64,000 nt of DNA, taken from contig CAMDCN010000001.1 in NCBI GenBank assembly GCA_945890485.1, positions 434,001-498,000 on the forward strand. Direction: 5' to 3'. Below are positions 34,825 to 43,400 of the stretch, in pieces. The first letter of the stretch is position 1. The number at the start of each line of letters is the position of its first letter. Origin of the DNA: Candidatus Sulfopaludibacter sp. SbA3 (GTDB lineage: Bacteria; Acidobacteriota; Terriglobia; Bryobacterales; Bryobacteraceae). The notes under the pieces were generated by a model. That model ran no database searches. It was not told where the DNA came from and was given only the letters and a program-made list of their open reading frames with translations. Made by a program: the position numbers and the translations under genes.

Positions 34825-35937
34825 ATGACGCTCGCGGCCTACGCCAGCTTCTATCGCGACCATCTGACCAACGCCGTGCTCCCTTTCTGGCTGAACCACA
34901 CGCCAGACCGGGAGCACGGCGGTTACTTTTCTTGCGTCGACCGGCAGGGGCAGGTTTACGATCCTCGAAAGTATGTCTGGATGCAGGGCCGGGCGGTCTG
35001 GACGTTTCAGACGCTCTATAGCACTTTTGATCCGCGGCCCGAGTACGCGGAGTTTGCCGCGAACGTCTTCCGTTTCGTCGAGCGCTTTGCGCAACGGGGC
35101 GAGCCGCGCGTTTGGTTTTCGCTCGGCCGGGATGGGTCGCCGGGGTATTTTCAGCGGAAGCCCTATTCGGCTGTCTTCGTGGCCTTGGCCTATATCTCGC
35201 AGGGCCGCGTAGCCGAAGCCCGGGATCTGTTCTGGAAGATCGACGGATGGATCAGGCAGCCAACCGCGCTCGGGCGCCCGGCGGGGCCGGCCTCGCAATT
35301 GGCGGACATCATGGTGCTCGCGCTGCTCGCCATGGAACTGCTCGCCGTCGAGGAGGATCCGCGGTACCGCCTCACCATCGCGCAATGTCAGGAAGCGGTC
35401 TGGGCGCACTACGATGCGGCGAACTGGCTGCTGCTTGAAAACGTGGCATCCCGGGATCTACCGGAGGGGCGAATGGTTTGCCCTGGCAGCATTCTTGAAG
35501 TCGCTTGGTTTCTGCTGCACACGACGGAACGGGTGCCCAACCCGGAGTTGGAGGGGATGCTGCTGCGGTGCATCCTGGGCGCGCTCGAGTTCGGATGGGA
35601 CGGCGAGTACGGCGGGCTGTACTACTTCATGGATTTTGACGGGAGGCCCCGTCCGGAGCTGGAAGCCAACATGAAGTTGTGGTGGCCCCATACCGAGGCG
35701 CTTTACGCGCTGGTGCTGGCCTATACGAAGACGGGCGACGAACGCTACAAGCGCTGGCTCGACCGGGTACACGAATACACGTTCTCCACCTTTCCCGATT
35801 CGAAGTACGGCGAATGGTTTGGCTATTGTGACCGCGGCGGCCGCGTCGCCACGGAAATGAAAGGCGGGGCGTACAAGTGCTGCTTCCACGTCCCGCGCGC
35901 ATTGCTCTATAGCATTCAGGCTATCGAACGAGGCTGA
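34825..35937 (+). CDS. AGE-family (N-acylglucosamine 2-epimerase type) sugar epimerase/isomerase
   Basis: 370-residue alpha6/alpha6 barrel protein. The N-terminus FWLNHTPDREHGGYFSCVDR, followed by KYVWMQGRAVWTF, matches AGE/RnBP and cellobiose 2-epimerase families; late motifs WWPHTEALYALV and KCCFHVPRAL carry the conserved catalytic His residues. It may interconvert N-acetylglucosamine and N-acetylmannosamine or act on a related aldose; the substrate cannot be fixed. GGAG lies 4-5 nt before ATG 34825, 8 nt after the gnd stop, so it is the last gene of the cassette beginning at 29615. It overlaps the convergent HDOD gene by 17 nt. Confidence 0.87.
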   Translation: MTLAAYASFYRDHLTNAVLPFWLNHTPDREHGGYFSCVDRQGQVYDPRKYVWMQGRAVWTFQTLYSTFDPRPEYAEFAANVFRFVERFAQRGEPRVWFSLGRDGSPGYFQRKPYSAVFVALAYISQGRVAEARDLFWKIDGWIRQPTALGRPAGPASQLADIMVLALLAMELLAVEEDPRYRLTIAQCQEAVWAHYDAANWLLLENVASRDLPEGRMVCPGSILEVAWFLLHTTERVPNPELEGMLLRCILGALEFGWDGEYGGLYYFMDFDGRPRPELEANMKLWWPHTEALYALVLAYTKTGDERYKRWLDRVHEYTFSTFPDSKYGEWFGYCDRGGRVATEMKGGAYKCCFHVPRALLYSIQAIERG

Positions 35938-37354
35938 GCGCGTGGGCGAGGCCGTCGCGGATTTTGCCGAGGCGTGGCAAGAGTCCGTCGGTTTGGCAGG
36001 TGGTCTTGCGATCCGCGTAGAGGATTCCGGCCAACTGACGATTGACGATGACGGGCAACACGGCGAACACGGCGGGTTGGACCGCCTTGACGAAAGGAGA
36101 CTCGCGGAAGCGCCCGTCGGTGAGCAGGTCGACGAGCAGATCCTGCTTCATCACTACGGCGAGAGAAAGCGGCGGCCGTTTGGGGAAGGCCACCGAGGAC
36201 GAGAACAGCTTGCGGGCGGCGGCGCTTTCCATGCCGAGCACGCCGATGGCTTCCATGTTGTCGAGTGCTTTGTTCACTTCGCAAAAGACGACGCGATCGA
36301 ACATGTTGGTGTCCAGAACCGCTTCGAGCGCCAGCGCCACGGCGCTCTGCTTGTCCACGCCGCCGTCGGCCCGGCCCAACATGTCTTCGAGCGGTTCTCT
36401 CACCTTGCGATCGACGATCTGCAACCGGTCCGCACGGACACCCAGATGGCGCAGGTTGTCTTGGGCTTCTTCGATGGCCCGTTCCATCAGCTTTGGCACC
36501 TGCGGCAGCGTCAAGCCGAATACTCCGCCGTAGGTGGGGACCCAATGATCGAGAATCTTCCGCTTCTCCGCCTCTTCACAGCGCTGCGAGGCTCCCACGA
36601 CTACGTTGCCCAGTTTTGCCGCCAAGGCGATGCGGCTCTCAGCATCGTCGCCGGCCTGCGACTTCAGGACATCGGGTTCGGAGGCGATGGCCATTTGTGG
36701 GGCCCCGTGCAGCCCAAAGCTGCTTAGCACGCCCTTGCCCACTTCATCGAAGGTGAAGCCGGTTTCCTTGCGGCTGACTACCTTCTCCAGCATCAACTTG
36801 CCTTCACAGCCCGCGATGATTTTCGCGTACTGCTCCTGGCGGTGATAGGCGAATACGATTTCGCCCACGTTGGCGAGCATTCCCGCGAGGTAGGCCTCTT
36901 CGGAGAGGCGGCCATCGGTCTTCGTGGTGAGTTGCTTGGAGACGTTGGCGGAGAGCAGCGAGAGCGTGACCAGTTCCACAATGCCCGGCGATTTCTTGGC
37001 GTAGTGTTCGAGGAATCGCGAGCTGGCGGCGATGTGCGTCAGGGCGTCGAGACCCAGCAAAGACGCGGCATGGGACACGCTCAGCACGGGCCGGCCGGAA
37101 CGGTTATAGAGGGCTGAGTTCGCCGTCCGGAGAATTCGCAACGTCAGAGCGACATCGCGCTGAATCGTATTGGCAAATTTCTGAATCGTCGCGTTGAGAT
37201 CGCTGGCCAGCGCGAGGATGGCTCTAACATGTTCGGCACAAGCCGGGAAATCTGGGTCGCTGCGGACCTGCTGTAGAAACACCTCGAGCGGTGTTATTCC
37301 TGGCTTCGGGCTGTCCTTATCCACTGGCCCACAGGGTATCATGAAAGGTTGCAT
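35921..37354 (-). CDS. HDOD-GAF signalling protein
   Basis: 477 residues; ATG 37342 is an in-frame alternative to 37354. Residues 20-215 form an HDOD domain (IQRDVALTLRILRTANSALY, LSVSHAASLLGLDALTHIA, YLAGMLANVGEIVFAYH), a non-catalytic HD relative used in signalling. Residues about 300-470 resemble a GAF domain, ending LPVIVNRQLAGILYADRK. HDOD-GAF proteins are regulatory; no catalytic output domain is present. It is soluble. Its 5' end overlaps the divergent HAD gene start by 6 nt, so promoters must overlap coding sequence. Ligand unknown. Confidence 0.85.
   Translation of the reverse strand: MQPFMIPCGPVDKDSPKPGITPLEVFLQQVRSDPDFPACAEHVRAILALASDLNATIQKFANTIQRDVALTLRILRTANSALYNRSGRPVLSVSHAASLLGLDALTHIAASSRFLEHYAKKSPGIVELVTLSLLSANVSKQLTTKTDGRLSEEAYLAGMLANVGEIVFAYHRQEQYAKIIAGCEGKLMLEKVVSRKETGFTFDEVGKGVLSSFGLHGAPQMAIASEPDVLKSQAGDDAESRIALAAKLGNVVVGASQRCEEAEKRKILDHWVPTYGGVFGLTLPQVPKLMERAIEEAQDNLRHLGVRADRLQIVDRKVREPLEDMLGRADGGVDKQSAVALALEAVLDTNMFDRVVFCEVNKALDNMEAIGVLGMESAAARKLFSSSVAFPKRPPLSLAVVMKQDLLVDLLTDGRFRESPFVKAVQPAVFAVLPVIVNRQLAGILYADRKTTCQTDGLLPRLGKIRDGLAHALSLVR
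37337..37342 (+). promoter_or_regulatory. -10-like TATCAT before the HAD gene
   Basis: TATCAT ends 6 nt before TTG 37349. It supports the TTG start, for which no ribosome-binding site at normal distance exists. Confidence 0.35.
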
Positions 37355-38029
37355 CCCCCGTTATTGCTATTTGATATCGATGGAACGCTCGTGCGCCGGG
37401 CGGGCCCGCTGCACCGCGAAGTGCTCGAAGAGGCATCGCGCACCGTGACGGGAATGGCCGCGACGACTGCGAATATTCCGACGCAGGGCATGCTGGATGG
37501 GCAAATTATCACGCTTATGCTGCGGGAGGCCGGCATGTCGCTTGCCGCCGTCAAGCGAGCGCTGCCGGCGATCATGGAGCTCGCGCAAAACATCTACGTC
37601 GAGCGCTGCCCGGACCTGACGAAGAAAGTCTGTCCTGGTGCGCGCAGCGTGTTGCACCGGCTATCGCGGAAGCGGGTCCGTACTGGGTTAGTGACGGGCA
37701 ACCTCTCTCGCATCGGCTGGATGAAGATGGAGCGGGCCGGGCTAAAGCAGTACCTGCAGTTCGGGGCCTTCGCCGAACTGGCCGATGAGCGCCGAAAGTT
37801 GGTCGCCCACGCCTTGCGGATGGCCCGCCGTGAAGGATGGATTACGCGGCATTCGACGGTAGCCTTGGTGGGCGACCACGAGAACGATATTCTGGCGGCG
37901 CAGGCCAACGGGATTCCAATTGTTTCCGTCGCCACGGGCGTTTCGCCGGCGGCGGACCTGGCGAAATTGAACCCGGATTTTTTGATCGATGACCTTCGTA
38001 GCTTTCCCTGGCAGGACCTATCCCTTTGA
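37349..38029 (+). CDS. HAD-superfamily hydrolase (phosphatase type)
   Basis: 226 residues from TTG 37349. Motif I FDIDGTLVRR (8-17) holds the nucleophile Asp and acid/base Asp. Motif II Thr/Ser is in GLVTGNLSR, motif III Lys is probably in ADERRKLVAH, and motif IV is ALVGDHENDILAA. The helical cap between motifs I and II is of the phosphoglycolate phosphatase type (subclass I). A small phosphorylated metabolite is the expected substrate. The stop overlaps the TTG start of the methyltransferase gene by 4 nt, so the two proteins are co-translated and may act in one pathway. Confidence 0.85.
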   Translation: MHPPLLLFDIDGTLVRRAGPLHREVLEEASRTVTGMAATTANIPTQGMLDGQIITLMLREAGMSLAAVKRALPAIMELAQNIYVERCPDLTKKVCPGARSVLHRLSRKRVRTGLVTGNLSRIGWMKMERAGLKQYLQFGAFAELADERRKLVAHALRMARREGWITRHSTVALVGDHENDILAAQANGIPIVSVATGVSPAADLAKLNPDFLIDDLRSFPWQDLSL

Positions 38030-39453
38030 GTAAGAGTGAATCACAGACGCTGGCCGTTAAGCGCGCCCAAGTAGAGTTTCATAATTTCGCCTCGCTGGGC
38101 GAGCCGGAGCGGGCGCAGCGCGTCTATCGCGAAGAGAATGAACGGCGGGGCGCAATCCTCCATCATCACCGTGATTTCATCGGGTCGATGACGCCGTTCC
38201 TCGAGATCGGCGCCAATGCCGGCCATTCCTCCTATATGCTCTGCAACGAGTTCGGAGAGGATGGCTTTGCGCTGGATATCTCCGCGGATTCGCTGCGGCA
38301 CGGGATCGCGCTGATGGACGAATGGGGGTTGGTGAAGGCGCCGGTGCGCATTGCTGGCGACGCGTTGAATCTTCCGTTCCAGGACAACTCGCTCCGCGCC
38401 GTGATCGCCTACCAGATGCTCTCCCAGTTTCAGGACATCGAGGCGGTGTTCCTTGAGGCCAAACGGGTGTTGGCACCCGGCGGGACGTTTATCTTCGCCG
38501 AAGAGCCGATGCGGCGAAAGCTGTCGTTGCGCCTGTATCGCTGCCCCTATTACGACACGATGAAATGGTGGGAGCGGAAACTGTACGACTGGGGCCTGCT
38601 GGGTTTCTTCGTCCAGGATGTGATCGGCGCGCAGCAGGAAGAGGGATTCGGAATCCGTCAAAACCATCGGATGGAGCTGCGGGATTGGCACGCCCTGATG
38701 GTGAAGCACTTTGACAAAGTGCAGTTCCGCCTGTTTGTGCCGCAGCGTGGATGGGGAGAGAAATTGACACGGTGGATTGGCCAGCGGATCGACAAGGTTG
38801 GATCGGACTGGGTACCGGCCCGTTTGCTGGGCGGCACGCTGGCCGCGATGTGCAAGAAGCACGGCGCGGCGGAGGTGGACCCGCACGCCCCGTTTGAATC
38901 CCGGCTCCGCTGCCCGGATTGCTACGCGGGGATGCGGGTGGACGAGGCCGGGACGCTGCATTGCGTGACGTGCAGCTATGCGGCTCCCAACGAAGGCGGC
39001 GTGTATAACCTGATCCGCTCCCACGAGAAACAGCAGCTCTATCCGGGCGACCGGGACGACGTGATCGACTTCACGTTGCCGGGGCACGAGACGAAGCTAC
39101 TCGAAGGCTGGTTTGAGATTGAAGGCAGCTACGGGAACAAGTACCGTTGGATTGGCGAGCGCGCGACCGCCGTACTAAGGCCGGTGAACGCTGAGCCTCA
39201 GCGGATCCGGATTCGGGGCCATGTCAGCGCGAACTTCCTGAAGCCGGGGGCTTTTGTGAAGGTGAAGGTGAATGGCGCGGAGGTGGTGGCGTGGGAGGCG
39301 GAGCGTACCGGTCTGTTTATCCTTGAGGCCGATCTTCCAGCGGCGGATCAGTATCAGGTCGAGATTGTGGCCGGGCCGTTGTGGCAGGTGCCGACGGACG
39401 AGCGCCGGTTCACCGTGACCATCAGCATGCTGCGGCTAACCCCCCGCGACTAA
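38026..39453 (+). CDS. SAM-dependent methyltransferase with zinc ribbon and C-terminal beta domain
   Basis: 475 residues from TTG 38026. Residues 45-190 form a class I methyltransferase: FLEIGANAGHSSYML is the SAM-binding motif I, followed by FALDISADSLRHG, GDALNLPFQDNSLRAVIAYQ and EAKRVLAPGGTFIFAEEP. At about 300-325 a four-Cys ribbon (CPDCYAGM and CVTCSYAAP) resembles the Trm112/UbiE-associated zinc ribbon. Residues 350-475 form a beta-rich module (WFEIEGSYGNKYRWIGERA and LKPGAFVKVKVNGAEVV), perhaps carbohydrate-binding. Together with the HAD enzyme and the glycosyltransferase cassette upstream, it may modify a surface glycan; the substrate is unknown. Confidence 0.8.
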   Translation: MSKSESQTLAVKRAQVEFHNFASLGEPERAQRVYREENERRGAILHHHRDFIGSMTPFLEIGANAGHSSYMLCNEFGEDGFALDISADSLRHGIALMDEWGLVKAPVRIAGDALNLPFQDNSLRAVIAYQMLSQFQDIEAVFLEAKRVLAPGGTFIFAEEPMRRKLSLRLYRCPYYDTMKWWERKLYDWGLLGFFVQDVIGAQQEEGFGIRQNHRMELRDWHALMVKHFDKVQFRLFVPQRGWGEKLTRWIGQRIDKVGSDWVPARLLGGTLAAMCKKHGAAEVDPHAPFESRLRCPDCYAGMRVDEAGTLHCVTCSYAAPNEGGVYNLIRSHEKQQLYPGDRDDVIDFTLPGHETKLLEGWFEIEGSYGNKYRWIGERATAVLRPVNAEPQRIRIRGHVSANFLKPGAFVKVKVNGAEVVAWEAERTGLFILEADLPAADQYQVEIVAGPLWQVPTDERRFTVTISMLRLTPRD

Positions 39454-39894
39454 CTTCGATCCCGTTTCCTGGTCGACGAGTTCCAGCGTGCCGGACTGCG
39501 GGTAGTAGACGGCCAGGCAGTTAGAGTTCAGCAGCACGGCCATGACCTTGCCCATCAGGGCGTAGGCCTCGTCGTCGGCTGCTCCTTTTTGGAGATCCAT
39601 CGACCACCAGCCGCGATGCCGGCGGACGGCGGCGCCGATCTCGGCCGAGGTCACCTTCGAAGCGAGATCCTCGACGAACATTCCCCGCATCGCCTGCACG
39701 ACGAACGTCCGGGAGCCGATGACGAGGCGCGGCCATTCGACGGTGAAGGCACCTTCGCCCAGGGCCCGCGTGGCAGCCATGGTCACGGTGTTTTGAGGCA
39801 ATTCACGATGGTCCTGCAGCAAAAACACGATCGAAACGAGCGGGTCGCCGGGTGCAAACGCGAACAGACCCTTAATCCAGGAAGCAAGACTCAC
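39436..39894 (-). CDS. Hypothetical protein
   Basis: 152 residues from GTG 39894; the frame continues to ATG 39918, which would overlap the start of the divergent gene. No family recognised. The N-terminus VSLASWIKGLFAFAPGDPLV is followed by a beta-strand-rich core (VSIVFLLQDHREL and LVIGSRTFVVQAM), a Trp-rich turn (RHRGWWSMDL) and a C-terminal strand pair (NCLAVYYPQSGTLEL). No signal peptide or membrane helix. A perfect TATAAT ends 6 nt before GTG 39894, which favours the shorter start. Convergent overlap of 18 nt with the methyltransferase gene. Confidence 0.6.
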   Translation of the reverse strand: MSLASWIKGLFAFAPGDPLVSIVFLLQDHRELPQNTVTMAATRALGEGAFTVEWPRLVIGSRTFVVQAMRGMFVEDLASKVTSAEIGAAVRRHRGWWSMDLQKGAADDEAYALMGKVMAVLLNSNCLAVYYPQSGTLELVDQETGSKLVAGG

Positions 39895-39900
39895 GCCGTG

Positions 39901-39910
39901 ATTATAGAAT
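39901..39910. promoter_or_regulatory. Overlapping divergent -10 boxes (TATAAT minus, TAGAAT plus)
   Basis: TATAAT (minus, 39906-39901) ends 6 nt before GTG 39894, and TAGAAT (plus, 39905-39910) ends 6 nt before ATG 39917. The two start codons are only 22 bp apart, so both transcripts would be leaderless and the promoters mutually exclusive in occupancy. Confidence 0.4.
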
Positions 39911-39916
39911 ATGGCC

Positions 39917-42079
39917 ATGCGGTTAGCCTTCCTTTTCTTGCTTGCGATGACCGCGTGGGGACAGAAGAAGTTCTGGGCGTTTCAACCTCTGGAGCCGGCG
40001 GCCGGGTCGATTGACGAGATTCTGAAGCCGCAGGGGACGCCGGTGGCCGACGGAGCGTGGGCGCGGCGGGTGAGTTTTTCCCTGACCGGGCTTCCTCCCG
40101 CTTCGGGCATTCCGAAAGATCGCGCGGCCTATGTGGACAGCCTGCTGGCCAGTCCGCACTACGGGGAACGGTGGGCGCGGCACTGGCTGGACCTGATGCG
40201 CTACGCCGAGACGAACGGCCATGAGTTTGACAACGACAAGAGCGACGCCTGGCGCTATCGCGACTACGTCATCCGGGCGCTGAACGCCGATCTGCCGTAC
40301 GACCAGTTCGTCCGGGAACACGTTGCCGGGGACCTGCTGCCGAAACCGCGGCTATCGGCCGATGGCGCCTACCTCGAATCGCCCATCGCGACGACTTCCT
40401 GGTGGTTCGGCGAGATTCTCAACTCGGCCACGGACTCGGCCAAGTCGCGCGCCGACGCCGTGGATAACCAGATCGACGTGTTTTCGAAAGCGTTTTTGGG
40501 GCTGACGGTGGCCTGCGCCCGCTGTCATGACCATAAGTTCGACCCGATCCCAACGGCCGACTACTATGCGATGGCCGGGGTGATGCATTCGACCAACGTG
40601 CGGGAGGCGGTGATTGATTCGCCGGCTCGGCGGGCGGCTATCGGGGCGAAATTGGGCGGGCGGCCGGCGGCGAAGGGTGTGAAGTTGGCGCTACGCTCCG
40701 GCGATGAAGTTGTCCCTGGGTTCGACCAGTGGCGGCCCGAGGGGCAGGCGATGGCCGTGAGCAACGGGGTCGCCAGCTCTGCGCCGCTCGAAGGGGTTGG
40801 CTCGCTGACGTCGGCGAAATTCAAGATGCCGAAGTTCTATGTGCATGTGCTGATGCAGGGTACGAAGTATCGGCGACCGCGCGTGGGCGAGGGCGACCTG
40901 CGGCTGACGTTGGTGGCGGACGACTTCAAGAGTTCGCACTGGTACCCGTTGGGCGTGCCGGGCTTCACCTGGAAGACGCAACGGATGACGTTGTCGCATG
41001 GCCGGGAGTGTTACTTCGAGCTGGTGGATCGCTCGCGGAGCGGCTATCTGGGCGTCGCGGCGATTGTGATCTCCGACCACAAGACGCCGCCGGGGATTCT
41101 CGAAAATGCGGCGCTGGCTGCGCCTGGCTCCGTACCCGATTTGCCGGGATCGACGTTTGCCATGGTGAGCAGCGATGAGAACCCTCACAATGCGAAGTTG
41201 CATGTGCGCGGTAGCCACCTCGACTTGGGTCCGGAGGTGCCGCGTGGGTTTTTGAAGGTGCTTTCGACAGGCAGCCGGGAGCTGGGGGGAAGTGGGCGGC
41301 TCGAGTTTGCTGACTGGCTGACGCAGGACGCGCAGGCACTGCTGGCCCGTGTGATGGTGAACCGCGTGTGGAAGCATCACTTCGGCAAGGGACTTGTACC
41401 TTCAACGGACAATTTCGGGCTCCTCGGCGATCGGCCGGCGAACCGTGGGCTGCTGGACGCCTTGGCGGCGCGCTTCATTGCGAGTGGTTGGCGTATGAAG
41501 TCGCTGCACCGGGAGATTCTGCTTTCGGAGGCCTATGCGAAGACGGTGCCGGTGCGGCGGTTGGAGGCCGAGGCGATTCGGGACTCGATGCTGCAGTTGT
41601 CTGGCAGGTTGGATGCGAAGCTTTACGGGCCGAGCGTGATGCCGCACATCAGCGCCTATCAGGATGGCCGCGGGAAGCCACCGTCCGGACCGCTGGATGG
41701 CGATGGGCGGCGCAGCATCTACATCCAGGTCCGCCGCAACTTCCTGACGCCGATGTTCCTGGCATTCGATCATCCGCTGCCGATTTCGGCGATCGGCAAC
41801 CGGACGGCCAGCGTGGTGCCGAGCCAGGCGTTGATGCTGCTTAACAACGAGTTCGTGCTGCAACAGGCGCGGCTGTGGGCGCAGCGGACCATGCGGGAGG
41901 GACTGGGGCCGGAAGACCTAGTGCCGGCGCTGTACCGGGCCGCGTTTGCACGGGAGCCCAAGGTGACGGAGCAGATCGCGGCGCTCGACTATCTGCGCCA
42001 GCATGGGGACAACGAAGAGTCGCGGGCCGATCTGTGCCACGTTTTGTTCAACACCGCGGAGTTCAGCTATGTTCAATAG
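39917..42079 (+). CDS. Secreted DUF1549/DUF1553 protein lacking the cytochrome c domain
   Basis: 720 residues from ATG 39917 (39911 also possible). Signal peptide MRLAFLFLLAMTAWGQ. DUF1549 (about 15-210) starts WAFQPLEPAAG and contains VSFSLTGLPP and YGERWARHWLDLMRYAETNG; the CARCHDHKFDP motif (CxxCH) is within it and may bind haem. A central module (about 260-400) looks like a beta-sandwich. DUF1553 (about 450-715) ends the protein with LARVMVNRVWKHHFGKGLV and SVVPSQALMLLNNEFV. Planctomycete homologues usually have a separate N-terminal cytochrome (PSCyt1), absent here. The stop overlaps the DUF1501 gene by 11 nt; these pairs are thought to work together in the periplasm, function unknown. 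Confidence 0.88.
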   Translation: MRLAFLFLLAMTAWGQKKFWAFQPLEPAAGSIDEILKPQGTPVADGAWARRVSFSLTGLPPASGIPKDRAAYVDSLLASPHYGERWARHWLDLMRYAETNGHEFDNDKSDAWRYRDYVIRALNADLPYDQFVREHVAGDLLPKPRLSADGAYLESPIATTSWWFGEILNSATDSAKSRADAVDNQIDVFSKAFLGLTVACARCHDHKFDPIPTADYYAMAGVMHSTNVREAVIDSPARRAAIGAKLGGRPAAKGVKLALRSGDEVVPGFDQWRPEGQAMAVSNGVASSAPLEGVGSLTSAKFKMPKFYVHVLMQGTKYRRPRVGEGDLRLTLVADDFKSSHWYPLGVPGFTWKTQRMTLSHGRECYFELVDRSRSGYLGVAAIVISDHKTPPGILENAALAAPGSVPDLPGSTFAMVSSDENPHNAKLHVRGSHLDLGPEVPRGFLKVLSTGSRELGGSGRLEFADWLTQDAQALLARVMVNRVWKHHFGKGLVPSTDNFGLLGDRPANRGLLDALAARFIASGWRMKSLHREILLSEAYAKTVPVRRLEAEAIRDSMLQLSGRLDAKLYGPSVMPHISAYQDGRGKPPSGPLDGDGRRSIYIQVRRNFLTPMFLAFDHPLPISAIGNRTASVVPSQALMLLNNEFVLQQARLWAQRTMREGLGPEDLVPALYRAAFAREPKVTEQIAALDYLRQHGDNEESRADLCHVLFNTAEFSYVQ

Positions 42080-43388
42080 GCGGCAGTTTCTGGCGATGGC
42101 GCTTGGTGCGCCGCATTTCGCCGCTAAGGCCAAGTCCGTGATCTTCCTGTTCATGGACGGCGGGCCATCGCAGATGGATACCTTCGACCCCAAGCCGCGG
42201 CTGAACGCCGAGGACGGCAAAGCGTTGCCGTTCCGGCCGCCGACCACGGTCTTCAACATCTCGGATAAGATCCTGGGTTCGCCGTTCGCGTTCAAGCGTT
42301 ATGGCCAATCGGGCACGGCGGTGAGCGAGCTGTTTCCCGAGACGGCAACCTGTATCGACGACATCTGCGTGATCCGCAGCATGGTGGCCGACCACTCCGA
42401 ACACACGGCGGCAAACTACTTCATGCATTCGGGCAGCGGCTTCCAAGGGCGGCCGAGCATGGGGGCATGGGTGAACTACGGGCTCGGCAGCGAGAGCAAG
42501 AACCTGCCGGGGTTTGTGGTGGTGGAAGCCGGGCTGATCCCGCCGGGTGGCCTGGATTGCTTTGGCTCGGGCTTTTTGCCGGCGAGCTATCAGGGGACGA
42601 TCTTTAAACGCGGGGCTACTCCGATTGCGGATTTGCAGCCGCCGCCGGCCGAGCGGCCGAAGCAAAAAGATAAGTTGGCTCTGCTGGCGCAATTGAATAG
42701 CGGCTATGGCGGGTCGAGCGAGGTGGACGCGTTTATCAAGAACTACGAACTCGCCTTCCGCATGCAGGCCGCGGTGCCGGAGCTGTTGGATTTGACGGGT
42801 GAGACCGAGGCGACCAAGAAGCTGTACGGAATGGACGAGGAGCTGACGTCCGAGTTCGGCCGGGAGTGTCTGCTGGCCCGGCGGTTGGTGGAGAAAGGCG
42901 TTCGGTTCGTCGAACTGCTGACGCCCGCCCGGCCGGGGCTCGATCGTTGGGATCAGCACAGCGGCATCGAGAACGGGCATCGGATCAATGCGCGTAGCGT
43001 GGATAAGCCTATCGCGGGCTTGTTGAAGGATTTGAAATCACGGGGGATGTTGCAGGATACGCTCGTCGTGTGGGGCGGTGAGTTCGGCAGGACGCCGTGC
43101 GCGCAGATGCCGGATAACGGCGACCGGAGCCGGGTGGGCCGGGATCACAATCCGTATGGCTTCACGATGTGGATGGCGGGCGGCGGGGTGAAGGGCGGGA
43201 TGGTGCATGGGGCCACGGATGACTATGGCTACTTCGCGGTGGAGAACAAAGTGCATGTTCACGATCTCCATGCGACCATGCTGCATCTGCTTGGTCTGGA
43301 CCATAAACGGCTGACCTATCGCTACTCGGGCCGTGACATGCGGCTGACCGATGTGCATGGGATCGTGGTGAAGGAGATTCTGGCGTAA
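42069..43388 (+). CDS. DUF1501 family protein, Tat-exported
   Basis: 439 residues from ATG 42069. MFNRRQFLAMALGAPHFA is a short Tat-type signal (NRRQF). The body is the alkaline-phosphatase-like DUF1501 fold: VIFLFMDGGPSQMDTFDPKP (about 25-44), SMVADHSEHTAANYFMHSGS, WDQHSGIENGHR, VVWGGEFGRTPCAQ and GRDHNPYGFTMWMAGGGVKGG, all typical of the family and probably metal-binding. It is coupled to the upstream DUF1549/DUF1553 gene. A role in degrading or modifying sulfated or complex polysaccharides is suggested in the literature by association with sulfatases; not established here. Confidence 0.9.
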   Translation: MFNRRQFLAMALGAPHFAAKAKSVIFLFMDGGPSQMDTFDPKPRLNAEDGKALPFRPPTTVFNISDKILGSPFAFKRYGQSGTAVSELFPETATCIDDICVIRSMVADHSEHTAANYFMHSGSGFQGRPSMGAWVNYGLGSESKNLPGFVVVEAGLIPPGGLDCFGSGFLPASYQGTIFKRGATPIADLQPPPAERPKQKDKLALLAQLNSGYGGSSEVDAFIKNYELAFRMQAAVPELLDLTGETEATKKLYGMDEELTSEFGRECLLARRLVEKGVRFVELLTPARPGLDRWDQHSGIENGHRINARSVDKPIAGLLKDLKSRGMLQDTLVVWGGEFGRTPCAQMPDNGDRSRVGRDHNPYGFTMWMAGGGVKGGMVHGATDDYGYFAVENKVHVHDLHATMLHLLGLDHKRLTYRYSGRDMRLTDVHGIVVKEILA

Positions 43389-43400
43389 ACTAGGAAGTTC

